64,000 nt of DNA from Fallopia convolvulus (GCA_964016875.1 OZ024724.1:32139786-32203785), one strand, 5' to 3'; shown: positions 20,281-30,943, counted from the first letter of the stretch. Numbers and translations: made by a program. The notes: generated from the sequence alone by a model not told the origin.

Positions 20281-23200
20281 GTATAATTTCACTAAAGCTA
20301 TCAAGCAACCTAGACTTGAGGATGAGTTGTGCAGATTAGATGTTATAGACAGGGAAACTCAAGAAATGATGATGTATGTGGCCACAAAAGACCCCATTGA
20401 GGAAATTTTGGACCACCCTGAGATGTCTACTAATGAGTTGGAAAGCACCATTGTTGATGTGCTAGAAGTGGATGTTCAAGATGTTGGAGAAGAATCCCAT
20501 GTTGCACCTAAAGTGGAGTTAAATCCCCTTCCGTCTACATTGAGGTATGAATTTCTTGGCTCTAATTCTACATACCCTGTGATAGTAAATGCTAGCTTAA
20601 GTGATGATGAAACTGCCAAATTGTTAAAAGAACTTAAGTTGCATCGAAAAGCCATAGGGTATAGTATTGATGACTTGAAAGGGATCAATCCTTCTTTGTG
20701 CATGCATAGAATTTTATTAGAAAATGATCACAAGCCTTCTATTGAGCATCAAAGACGACTCAACCCCAACATGAAAGAAGTAGTTAGAAAAGAAGTGCTG
20801 AAATTGTTAGACGCAGGCATTATTTACTCTATTTCTGATAGTGCTTGGGTGAGTCCTGTGCATGTTGTGCCTAAAAAGGGGGGATGACTGTTGTGAAAAA
20901 TGAAAAGAATGAATTAATTCCAACTAGAACAGTCACGGGTTGGCGAATGTGTATTGACTATAGAAAACTTAATCAAGCAACCCGAAAAGATCATTTTCCT
21001 CTCCCCTTCATTGACCAAATGCTTGAAAGGTTGGCTAAACATACCCACTTCTGCTACTTGGATGGCTATAGTGGATTCTTCCAAATCCCTATACACCCAG
21101 ATGACCAGGAGAAAACTACTTTCACTTGTCCTTATGGCACTTTTGCCTATAGGAGAATGCCCTTTGGGTTATGTAATGCTCCAGCCACCTTTCAACGATG
21201 CATGATGTCTATTTTCTCTGATTTTATTGAAGACATCATGGAAGTGTTTATGGATGACTTTTCAGTATATGGTACTTCTTTTGATGCTTGTCTAGCTAAC
21301 TTGTCTAGAGTTTTACAGCGTTGTGAAGAAGCTAACCTTGTACTCAATTGGGAGAAATGCCACTTCATGGTAAGTGAAGGGATTGTTTTAGGCCATATGA
21401 TTTCTAACCGTGGAATTGAGGTTGACAGGGCCAAGATAGAAGTCATTGAAGGAATGCCACCACCAACTTCGGTAAAAGGGGTAAGGAGTTTCTTGGGTCA
21501 TGCAGGTTTTTATAGGCGTTTCATTAAGATTTCTCTAAAATTGCCAAACCGCTTACTAACCTGCTCTTGAAAGATGTTGAGTTCAATTTTTCCCAGGAAT
21601 GTCTAGAATCTTTTAACAGGTTGAAACAAGCATTGATCTCAGCTCTGATAATGCAAGCCCTTGATTGGAGTCTCCCATTTGAAGTGATGTGTGATGCAAG
21701 CGATTACGCTGTGGGAGCTGTGTTGGGACAAAGAAAGGATAAGAAACTTCATGCTATCTACTATGCTAGTAGAACCTTGGATGAAGCACAGGTCAATTAT
21801 GCTACAACAGAGAAGGAGCTACTAGCTGTGGTTTTGGCCTTTGAGAAATTTCGGTCCTACCTTGTTGGGGCCAAAGTTATTGTCTACACTGATCATGCCG
21901 CTTTGAGGTACCTTCTGAGTAAGAAAGATGCTAAGCCAAGGTTGATTCGCTGGATTCTGCTTCTTCAGGAATTTGACTTGGAAATTAGAGACAAAAAGGG
22001 GACTGAGAATTTGGTGGCTGATCACTTGTCTAGAATGACACAAGAGCAAATGGAGTGCACAAGAGGTGATTTGCCCATTGATGATTCATTCCCCGATGAT
22101 CACCTTTTCAGGATTACTGAGGAACTTCTACAACTCTCTTCCTCTACAGTGCCATGGTATGCTGATTTTGTGAATTACCTGGTGTGCAATGAAATGCCTG
22201 TTGGGTTGTCATTCCAACAAAAGAAGAAGTTCTTGTCTGATGTCAAACATTACTTTTGGAATGAGCCCTTCTTATTCAAGAGATGTGCTGATGGAGTCTA
22301 CAAGCGTTGTATTCCTGAGGATGAAATTGAGAGTGTGATTACTCATTGTCATTCATTGCCTTGTGGTGGCCATGCTAGCTCTTCGAAGACCACTGCCAAG
22401 ATTCTTCAGTCTACTTTGTATTGGCCATCCATGTTTAAAGATGTTCACCAGTATATTTCTTCTTGTGATTCTTGTCAACGCACCAGTAATATCTCGAGGA
22501 GGAATGAGATGCCTCTAAACAACATTCAAGAGGTTGAAATTTTTGATGTATGGGGAGTTGATTTCATGGGACCATTTCCACCGTCTTGCAACAATAAATA
22601 CATACTTTTGGCGGTAGATTATGTGTCTAAATGGGTTGAAGCCATTGCATCACCGACAAACGACTCAAGAGTTGTGTCCAAGTTCTTCAATAAAGTGATC
22701 TTTCCGAGGTTTGGAACTCCAAGAGTTGTAATCAGTGATGGTGGATCTCATTTCATCGAGAAGAAGTTTGAGAGCTTGTTGAAAAAGTATGGAGTTACTC
22801 ACAGGATAGCCACCCCTTATCATCCACAAACGAGTGGACAAGTAGAGGTCTCCAATCGAGAAATTAAAGCTATTTTGGAGAAAACTGTGTCCCGATCTCG
22901 AAAGGATTGGGCAATGAAGCTAGACGATGCTCTTTGGGCCTATAGGACGGCATTCAAGACTCCCATTGGCACTACTCCATTCCGATTGATATATGGGAAG
23001 TCGTGCCATCTTCCCGTGGAACTTGAGCATAAAGCATATTGGGCAATCAAATTGTTCAATTATGATATGAAAGAAGCTGGTGAGAAGAGAATGCTTCAGT
23101 TACAAGAGCTCGAGGAATTGAGATTAGATGCTTATGAAAATGCCAGAATCTATAAAGAAAGAACGAAGAGATGGCATGACAAGCACATCATCCCAAGAGA

Positions 23201-23441
23201 GTTCAAACAAGGTGATCTTGTTTTGCTATTCAATTCAAGACTGAGGCTTTTTCCGGGCAAGCTAAAATCTAGATGGAGCGGCCCTTTTCAAATCCGAAAA
23301 GTCTACCCTCATGGAGCGATTGATATATGGAGTGAAGAGTGGGGAGAATTCAAAGTGAATGGGCATCGTTTAAAGAAGTACAATGCGGGAAATCCGATTG
23401 AGAAGATATCTGCTATTTATCTTCTTAATCCGAGCACTTGA
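20271..23441 (+). pseudogene. pol of element B: RT, RNase H, integrase with frame changes
   Basis: After the G-run the frame continues to 20887, changes at a run of six G (20878-20883), continues to about 21526, changes again near IKISL, and is then open to the stop at 23441. RT motifs: GWRMCIDYRKLN, CYLDGYSGF, FTCPYGTFAYRRMPFGLCNAPATF split across lines of homology, and VFMDDFSVYG (the catalytic F-M-D-D). RNase H: CDASDYAVGAVLG, TEKELLAVV, YTDHAALRYLL. Integrase: HHCC zinc segment (HCHSLPCGGH to CDSCQR), then catalytic D (WGVDFMGPF), D (ISDGGSHF) and E (QVEVSNREIK), and a C-terminal GDLVLLFNSRLRLFPGKL domain. All catalytic residues survive. Two of three frame changes lie in G-runs, so base-count error in the assembly is possible. 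Confidence 0.9.
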
Positions 23442-23483
23442 TTGAAGAAGAACGGTCAAGCTAACGACCATAAACAAGCGCTT

Positions 23484-23501
23484 CTTGGGAGGCAACCCAA
23501 G
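23484..23501 (+). other. Post-pol hairpin of element B
   Basis: CTTGGG-AGGCAA-CCCAAG, perfect 6-bp stem, 43 bases after the pol stop codon and preceded by AAGCGCTT. It is the type member of the hairpin class seen in A, C, D, E and F. Confidence 0.65.
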
Positions 23502-23599
23502 CTCCCTGTATCCTTTTTTTTAGATTTTATTTATAGTGTTAATTAGTGTTAGTTATATTTTCCGACTTTAAACCCAATTGGGGGAAGAAATCGGACTAG

Positions 23600-24574
23600 T
23601 TTATCCAGAGACTTACCCGACCGAGTACCTGACCGGGTACTCGATCGGGTAGTTAAAAAGGAAGAACCCGACCGGGTATAAGGCCGGGTAATGTTTACCC
23701 GGCCGGGTACATGGCCGGGTATACGATCGGGTAATTACCCGATCTAACCCCTTTATCCAGAGACTTACCCGGCCCGGTACATGGCCGGGTATAACCCGAC
23801 CTGATTCCCATTATATATAAAAAAAAAAAAATTAAAATCAAAAAAAAAAAAAAATCAAAAAAATTCAGACGCATCTATTTTTTTTCCTCTACCCCTACTT
23901 CTTCTCTCTCTCCTCTCTTTCCCTCAAGCCCGACTCCCTCACCTTCTCTTTTCTCTCCCTCAACCCAACTCCCCGCTCCACCTCTCCGGCTACACCTGGG
24001 CGCAACAACAACACCGAGTCCTGCACAGGCCGCACAGGCCGCACGAGTCCGGCACGAGTCCGAACCACACAGAACCGTGCATTCACCTCCTGCACAGGCC
24101 GCACGAGTCCGGCCGTCCTTCCAACTCCGGCCGCCTGCAGCGTTTTTCCGGCCACCAGCTCGCCCGCGCGCCTCCCCACAACACCACCCAAGACCCTTTG
24201 GTGTTAATTTGGTACAATCCCCTTTCCCTTCATTCTTAGATCTAGGGTTTTGATTATTTATGCAATTTGGAAATTAAATAGCTAATATGTGAATAATTGT
24301 TCCATGTAGTAATTTATTAGCTAATTTGGATTGCATACATATTTTTGTTGGGAATTTAGGGAGATTTTAGTTTGAAATTACTTTTCCTATGCTATGGGAA
24401 TTATGCTTGACTTGAGTGCTAAAACTTTGGGGTGTTGAGTTCTCTACTTGAAATTTGACTTAGCTTAGAATTTGAATTACTGTTGTTGTTGGTTGTCCTT
24501 GCCGGAACAACACGAATTGTGTTTGGTGTGTTTTGGTTGTTGTCTATTTGTGTGTAGGAACTCAATTGCTTGAC
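23600..24574 (+). other. ORF3 leader of element B with palindrome array and candidate intron
   Basis: 23612-23800 holds about a dozen CCGGGTA/TACCCGG units, many as TACCCGACCGGGTA-type palindromes. A run of A follows (23820-23860), then pyrimidine-rich DNA to about 24190. A donor-like site CTTTG|GTGTTAA lies at 24201 and an acceptor-like TGTGTGTAG|GA at 24556-24557, 17 bases before the ORF3 ATG. Splicing would bring ORF3 close to an RNA leader, as proposed for env-like genes of Athila elements; here it is inference. Confidence 0.5.
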
Positions 24575-25993
24575 ATGCCTCCCAAAGGCAAGAAAAACGC
24601 AGCTTCTACTTCACAATCCGGTTCTCGTGTGGACCTACACACCGCCACCCCAGATGATTTGGGCTTTCAGTTGGCCAAACCACATCACAAGGCTCGGTTT
24701 GAGGATTTAAGAAAGCGTACTTTTGAAAGCACAAGAGCTCTTGATTTGAATGCATTAGAGGTCCTGGGTTTGAAGTCTGATATAGTTGAGTTGGCTCAGA
24801 GATTGGGATGGATTGACTTTCTGACTTTCCATGAGTATACTTATCCGATCTTGGCGCTAGAGTTTTTGAGCACTATAGATACTAAGGCAACACCTGGCCC
24901 AGGATACGGTATCGTCACCTTCCAATTGAGGAACTGTCAGTATAGATTTTCTTTTGCTGATGTCAACAAGATGTTCGGTTTCCCCGAGGGGGATGCACCT
25001 AGCCATGAGCACAATGCAAGTGGATTCCAAGCCGCTAAATTCTATGATGAGATTGCAAGGGATCCTGGCCGCTACAAGCCCGCTTCTACTAAGGCCACTG
25101 CAATTGCTAATCCCAGTATTCGTGTTATGCAGCAATTCATGGGACATACCATATTTGGTAGAGGAGATGGTGAGAATGGCTTTTGAATCAAAGATCTTGT
25201 TTTTCTTTGGAGCGCTCTACATAGGCAACCTCTCAACTCCGCAGGGTTTATGCTCAACCACTTTCAGTCAGTTGCTAACAGAGGGAGTGGGAAGATTGTC
25301 ATTGGTTCTCTTATTACACACATTGCTAAGTGTGTTAAGGCCCCGCTGCATGGTTTGCCTCATCTACCTTACTCGACTCCCATTAGTTTTCCCCTCTTTG
25401 CTAAAATGAACTTTATTAAGAGAATTGGGGATCACTATTATTATTACCCTGCTCACTTGAGTCCAAAAATTGTCCGTCTCCCTTGCCGATCTCGCTGCAA
25501 TATCAATAGCGTGGGGAACTGGTTGTTCCCTGCAAGAGATGGAGACGATAAGGAAAGCCAAGCATTATACGAAGCTACTGCCCGGCCTAAGAAAAAGAGG
25601 CGGAATGAGCAAGGGAGTGAAGAAGAAGAGGATGAAGAAGATGAGAGTGATGAAGATGAGGAAGAAGAGCATGTTGAACCTCGACCACGTTTTGAGCTTG
25701 GGGGTTCTTCTGGTGATGCTGTTGATCTGCCTCTTTATGGTGGATTTGGTTTCCCGGACCCTCCTATTTATCCTTATGCTCCACAGCCACCATCCATGTT
25801 TGACATCTATGGAGAGTTGGAGAGCCAGAGAGAGCAGATTGGTGCGCTACACACTTCCATGGATGCCGGATTCAGCAATGTGAATTCCCGATTTGCTTCT
25901 GTGGAGGAGAATCTAGCAGCTATTCAGAAGAGCCTCCAGAATTTCCAATTTCCAGGATGGCCGCCTGGACCTCCACCTCCTCCACAGTTTTAG
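24575..25993 (+). pseudogene. ORF3 (Athila env-like/ORF-1 family) of element B, one stop
   Basis: Starts at the ATG at 24575 (MPPKGKKNAASTSQSG) and runs in one frame to 25993, about 472 codons, except for TGA at 25184-25186. The N-terminal half has the Athila ORF-1-like pattern: LEFLSTIDT, VTFQLRNCQYRFSFADVNKMFGFPEG, then FLWSALHRQPLNSAGFMLNHF after the stop. The C-terminal half has a basic patch (PKKKRR), an acidic run (EEEEDEEDESDEDEEEE) at about 25618-25672, a Pro/Tyr-rich segment, a coiled stretch and a Pro-rich end. No signal peptide or clear membrane segment is visible, so calling it an envelope protein rests only on position. The product's role is unknown. Confidence 0.75.
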
Positions 25994-26728
25994 CTGTCTT
26001 GTGAGTGTTTTCTCTTCTCTTACTTTTACTTTTTACATTGGGGACAATGTAGTTTTAAGTGTGGGGGGAGGAAAACATGTTTCATGTTAGTTAGATGCAT
26101 GTAGTTGCATGCTAGATTGCATTCGCATAAAAAAAAATTAAATATATAAAAAAAAAATTAGAAAAATGTCAAAACAACGAAAAAAAAATGATGAAAAAAA
26201 AATGAAAAAAAGAAGAAAATTGCATTTTAGGAACTATTAATTTTCCCTAAAGTAACAAGCCCCTTGTTCTTCATAATTTTTGAATGAAATCCTATCCCCT
26301 AGACTTGCTTGAAGTGTTTGAAGTTTTGGTGATGTCTAGCAATGTTTATGAACTTGTTTGATGATTGAATGAGCATGCATATTCTTTGAGATTTTAGTTG
26401 ACATTGAAATTCTAAAAAAAAAGCCATGTGAGATTTTTGACCTTTCTAGGACTATTTTCTATTAAGAGTCCTCTCTTTTCATGTGTGATTCTCACTTTTG
26501 ATTGCTTCCTCTAGAACTTGCATTAGACTCTTTTTCAAGATCGCTTCTATGACTTTTGTATGCAACTTTAAAATGATTGAGGCATTATTTCTATGAGCCT
26601 ATTATTCCCTATCCACCCTTATATATGATCCTCTTTTTGATAGCCCATGTTAGCCCTTATTGCCTATTTATTTGGAAAGCTCCATAAGATAATTCCGAGC
26701 CTAATGCAAGCCTGACCCATCCGGGAAA
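25994..26728 (+). other. Element B tail with internal hairpin and purine tract
   Basis: Non-coding. TACATTG-GGGA-CAATGTA (26034-26051) is followed by a purine tract, AAGTGTGGGGGGAGGAAAA. A-rich simple sequence lies at 26128-26222. The tail ends abruptly at CCGGGAAATA, where it joins the middle of the LTR. The equivalent point in F (near 27550) reads CCGGGAATTATG and continues, which shows what B lost. Confidence 0.65.
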
Positions 26729-27192
26729 TAGTTCTAGGGTTGAATAATTCAAGCGGAACGCGACAGCAAATGCTAGGTTATTTGTCTCTAGTCTCTAAAG
26801 AGCTTAAAGGGTCTAAAACTAATTAACCTTACGCGACAGCGATTGTTAGTTGAGTCTAGGCACATTCACATATTTTCTGAAAAAGGGTTTGTGTTGGTTT
26901 AGATAGTGAGTTCCTTCAAACGACATTCAAGTTGAAATCCAAATAAACATCATTTAAAATCTACTGAAACATTATTGTGGGGATCCTAATCTTGGAAGTT
27001 TTTCTCCACTGATATTCCTTTGTTATTCTTAATTACTCGTTAACATTTACATTCAATCATAAACTCTTTTCTTACTTATTTGGCTTGATCTACTAGTTTG
27101 AATATCAATTAATACTACAAAGTTCCCTGAGTTCGACACCTTGATTACTACAACCGAACCGTACACTTGCGGTGTAGGAAAATAGCCTATCA
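26729..27192 (+). repeat. Truncated 3' LTR of element B
   Basis: Matches 17493-17956 of the 5' LTR base for base apart from about six substitutions and no length change, ending CTATCA followed by the CTTAT duplication. The first 984 bp of the LTR are missing. The joint shares TA between tail and LTR, consistent with an illegitimate deletion. Confidence 0.9.
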
Positions 27193-27585
27193 CTTATAGC
27201 TATTTATTGAGCTACTTTAATTTTGAAGCTTTAGACAAAAAGTGGTGTGAGGTTTTTCTTAGCTTTTCTTGGACTAATTCTTTATGAGTTCTCTTTCTTA
27301 TATGTGTGATTCCCAATTTGTTTGCTAATTCTAGAACTTGCGTTTAGACTCTTTTTCGAGCTGAGGCCGCATTTATAACTCTTGTGCATGACATAAAATG
27401 ATTGACGCGTTATTTTCATTAGCCTGTTATTCCCTGACTACCATGTATACTATTACTCTATTTGTAGCCCCTATGAGCCTTTTATAGCCTTTTTCTTTGG
27501 AAACTCCACAAAACAAAATCTGAGCCTAATATTTAGCCTTTCGCCCATCCGGGAATTATGAATTATAACTGATTACTTTGTGGAT
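27193..27585 (+). other. Element F tail, second segment
   Basis: Continues F after element B. It closely parallels the B tail at about 26430-26725 (TGTGTGATTC, CTAGAACTTGC, TAGACTCTTTTTC, CCATCCGGGAA). It ends with TGGAT, the duplication of element C, and resumes at 37995. No coding sequence. Confidence 0.6.
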
Positions 27586-29046
27586 TGTTGATAGAAATTT
27601 ACTTAACAACAAATAAATTTGTAGTCAAGACCCCGCTGAGTATAGGGAGGCCAGGATGGTCCACGGGAAGCAAAGTTTGTTTGATTCTAAACTATAAAAC
27701 AAGAAAATACAAAAACAAAGCAAAACAAAGACGAAAATAAAAACAAACTACGACAGCCTCGGTACCGACCTTGTCAGAGTCGGTAACGATGCTGGGTTTG
27801 CCTACGAACAAAGCAATTAACACAGACTAACTGCAGATTCGGTACCGACCTGTAACCCTCGGTAACGAGTCTGGATAGAGTAAAAACGAAGGTAATTCAA
27901 ATGGAAAAAAATCTAGGATAATGGTTTACCACGACATAATCATGCATACGAAATAGTGTGAAGGATATATAATACGCCTCAAGGATAAAGCTATCAACTT
28001 TCTTTGATTCAAGCAAGCAAATGAATCAATTTGCACAAATCAATTCACTCTCTACTTATTTTTTTTTATCAAAAGCTCAAAACATTCGTTATCGAACAAT
28101 ATCAATATTCAAGGTTACAACTTTCTCTTTCGATCAACCGATAAACTCGAATTACCTTGACTTTCATCTAAGTATAAGCACAAAACAAGTAGATAAAGGA
28201 TAGAAGGCAATCAAACAATATTCATCACACACATTCAATCATGCATAACTATGCTAGGTTTTCAACCCCGACCCTATAAAAACGAACTACTCACTCATGA
28301 TCAAAACAAAATAAGCAATTAAATTGAAGAGGAACATTGAAATAGAACAAACAAAAGCTTACTTGTACTAGAATCAAAACTCGTGTTCACACAATGTAAA
28401 ACTCAAAAACAGAGAGCAAAACAAAGACTCAATTTTCTCTCTCTCGTGTCTCCAATCGATCGTCTTAATTATCACCCAAAAGAAAAATCCCCCCTCAAAC
28501 TAGACTAAAACAAGGTATTTATACTAAGAGAAACTATCTAACAAGAGTCCTAAAAGATAGAAATTTTCCTAACTAAAAAGATTGCGAGATAAAAGATATA
28601 AAAAGTGAAAGTCGGCGCCGCCTACCGACACAAGCCACCTCATTGTCGACCTGCACAGGGTCGTTAGGACTCTTTACTGAATTTCTTTAACAAACTCTGT
28701 TGCATAGCTCGGTACCGACCCTCACGGATCGGTAACAAGCTCTCTGTTTTGGTTCTTTTGTACATTTCGCATAGCTCCTTTAGGATTCTACGGGACCTTC
28801 AAAGTGTCTTCTTCTCTTCTTCTCTTCCATATGCTCCACCATCAACCTCTCGACCTCAACTCCCTCGAAGTGCTCCTTTTCGCTTCGAAAATCTATAAAA
28901 AGATAGAAAAATGGAGTAGCTTCCATACATTTCACAAAATATGTAAACTTATTCGAAAACACATAAAACAAACACTCAAACTCACTAAAACCAAGCTAAA
29001 CAACTTAAGAAAAACACCTAAAACTATACTAAAAACACGAACATCA
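27586..29046 (-). repeat. 3' LTR of element C
   Basis: Minus-strand start TGATGTTCG, end CTATCAACA. It contains the paired palindrome units at 27758-27790, 27840-27875 and 28708-28740 and a TATA box (TATAAATA, minus, 28516-28523). 1461 bp. Confidence 0.9.
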
Positions 29047-29081
29047 AAATACTCCATACTTAAGCTTGATTGTCCTCAAGC
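29047..29081 (-). promoter_or_regulatory. Terminal purine tract and hairpin of element C
   Basis: Next to the 3' LTR the minus strand reads GCTTGA-GGACAA-TCAAGC (29064-29081), then TT and AAGTATGGAGTATTT (29047-29061). This is the place of the polypurine tract that primes plus-strand DNA synthesis. The same hairpin-plus-AAGTATGGGGTA layout is repeated inside the element at 30815-30853. Confidence 0.6.
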
Positions 29082-30195
29082 AATCACTAGACATAAACCA
29101 AAACCAATCAATATGCTCATCAAGTAGTAGCCCTTATCTAAAAAGCAACTTCAAAGTATAGTAAAATAGCAAATGACTCTTAACGTCATCACACATACAT
29201 ATATATATACCAATAGATATAAGCAACCACAATCCAACCTCTCCAAGGGTAAACGTGTTTCACTCGACTCTCATGTGTTTGGGCTTATAAATTCATCTCT
29301 CAGCTCAATCTTATATGCAAAAACTCATAGAAATTGGAACTTATATCACCAAACTCTCCACCAAGAATTTGTCAAGACAAGAAAAAATCATCAATAGAAC
29401 TTAGGCTCAATGAAAAACTTCATAGAAGCTTCCATTCGGCCGGGTTGTAATGGGGCTTGGTATAAACATTAAGGTGTGGAAATATTTTGGTCATGTGGTG
29501 CTAATAATATCCGGGAATCAAAGACTCCTAAAAACTCACACAACATCAAAAACTTCATAGAAGAATTACCAAACACACTTTTCTTATCACGTACTTCCTC
29601 TCTCACTCACCTATTAAATCCTAGAAAGCCTCATAAAAACATAAAGAAACTCTTGGTTTTAAACTTTTGAACACTTGCACATCTTCCTCTTTATTCCTTA
29701 TTTCTTCTCCTTTTTTCTTTCTGCATTTTTTTCTCAACGCATGCCTCGGTACCGACCTGAGAGGGTCGGTATCGAGCTTGAAGTTCCTTCATTTACCTTC
29801 CTTGAAAACTTCGGTACCAAGCCCACATAGGCTGGTATCGATTGATATTCCTATCTTCCTTTGTGCATTCTTTTAACCAAGAGATCTTTTTACATAATTG
29901 AAACAAGAGACTTCCAATCTACCCCACCCAAACCTAAAATTTTGAACCAACAAATATCTTTGCACTCAACAAAAGCAGTTCCTTTCCAACTAAGTCCTAA
30001 TCCCCGGATAGGGTCAAGCTTATCTCGGCTAGGGATGATTTTGTGGAGCAACAAATAAAAGGCTTAAGCTCAAATATAAGGGTGGATATGGATTAATAGG
30101 GCTTTATGAAAAATAAATTCTCTATCACATGACTTTCACAAGTAATGAACTAAAAAATCTCATACAGATCTTGAGAAATAGATAACCATCACAAT

Positions 30196-30370
30196 CACTA
30201 TTCTAAAAATCCCTTCTAGGCCCCGCCTAGGCGCTGGAAGGTCCTAACCCGCCTAGCCGTCCAGACCGCCTAAGCACCCGTCTAGGACCGCCTAGGCCAC
30301 CGTTCAGGCCGTCTAGGCGCTAGGCGGTCCCTATCCGCCCAACATCCACCTAGCGTTTTTAAGAACATTG
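30196..30370. mobile_element. 175-bp hAT-type MITE
   Basis: An 8-bp duplication ATCACAAT (30188-30195 and 30371-30378) flanks a GC-rich 175-bp insert. Its ends are CACTATTCTAAAAAT and, on the other strand, CAATGTTCTTAAAAAC. The interior is built from CCTAGGCGG-like words. The same tail in D reads straight through (GATAACCATCACAGTTCCAA at about 55641), giving the empty site. Eight-base duplications with CA-starting TIRs indicate hAT. Confidence 0.85.
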
Positions 30371-30833
30371 ATCACAATTCCAAGAGATAATATACATATA
30401 GAGAGCAAACCACACATGAAAAATCAAGGCTAAAATTAAGAGCTCACAAGGTCAATTTTGTTGTTGGATTGCAACTACTCATGCTAACAGTTATACATGC
30501 TCAATTTCATCATATGCTAATTCACCATAAAAACAATTCATTTCATCATAAGACTTAGGCTATACTATCAAGAACATACTAAAAGGACATTACATGGTCA
30601 TGTAAAGTAAAAGCTATCATAGAACCAAAAGATCAAGGGTACTCATCTGTTCTAAAATCTTTTTTTTTTGAATTTGAAAATTTGAAAATTTTTAATTTTT
30701 TTTGTGATTTGATTTTTGATTAAGAAAACAAAAACAATTAAAACAAATATTAGAAAAACAAACTGAAGTAAGAACATGAAAACACACAAAGACAAACAAG
30801 CTTTCTTTTCCCTCCCTACCCCATACTTAAAGA

Positions 30834-30853
30834 TTACAGTGTCCTCACTGTAA
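30834..30853 (-). other. Internal purine-tract hairpin of element C
   Basis: Minus strand TTACAGTG-AGGA-CACTGTAA, a perfect 8-bp stem, followed by TCTTTAAGTATGGGGTAGGGAGGG. The stem differs in sequence from those of B, D and E but keeps pairing. Confidence 0.65.
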
Positions 30854-30943
30854 AAATAAAGCAAAGCATAAGAAAAGATAGGGAAAAGAAAGACTCACAA
30901 AGAAATTGTTGAAGCAAAGGGAACATCTTGGAAAGCAAGATCA

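Larger units (their letters stand above)
16509..27192 (+). mobile_element. Element B: Athila-type LTR retrotransposon with gag, pol and ORF3
   Basis: LTR (16509-17956), PBS, gag, protease, RT, RNase H, integrase, post-pol hairpin, leader, ORF3, tail and a 5'-truncated 3' LTR (26729-27192). A 5-bp duplication, CTTAT (16504-16508 and 27193-27197), flanks it, so it inserted as a unit into F. The joint at about 26728 removes the end of the tail, the purine tract next to the LTR and the first two thirds of the 3' LTR. The 464 shared LTR bases differ at about six positions by eye (about 1.3%), so the element is young. Coding damage: one stop in gag, three one-base frame changes in pro-pol and one stop in ORF3. 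Confidence 0.93.
29082..30943 (-). other. Element C tail
   Basis: Non-coding tail between ORF3 and the LTR. It holds palindrome pairs at 29745-29776 and 29811-29845, a conserved phrase TAAGTCCTAATCCCCGGATAGGG (about 29991-30013, shared with D and E), the hAT MITE, and the internal hairpin with purine tract at 30834-30853. Short open frames have no recognisable domains. Confidence 0.6.

Noticed and set aside
20243..20900. Programmed frameshifting in B pol
   Set aside because: The switches lie inside conserved protease-RT sequence and in simple G-runs, not at a gag-pol border with a slip site; indel or base-count error is simpler.
24575..25993. True envelope glycoprotein
   Set aside because: No signal peptide, transmembrane segment or processing site is visible; only the position after pol is env-like.
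28021..28203. 60-codon plus-strand frame
   Set aside because: Lies within the C LTR and is lost in the other LTR copy.
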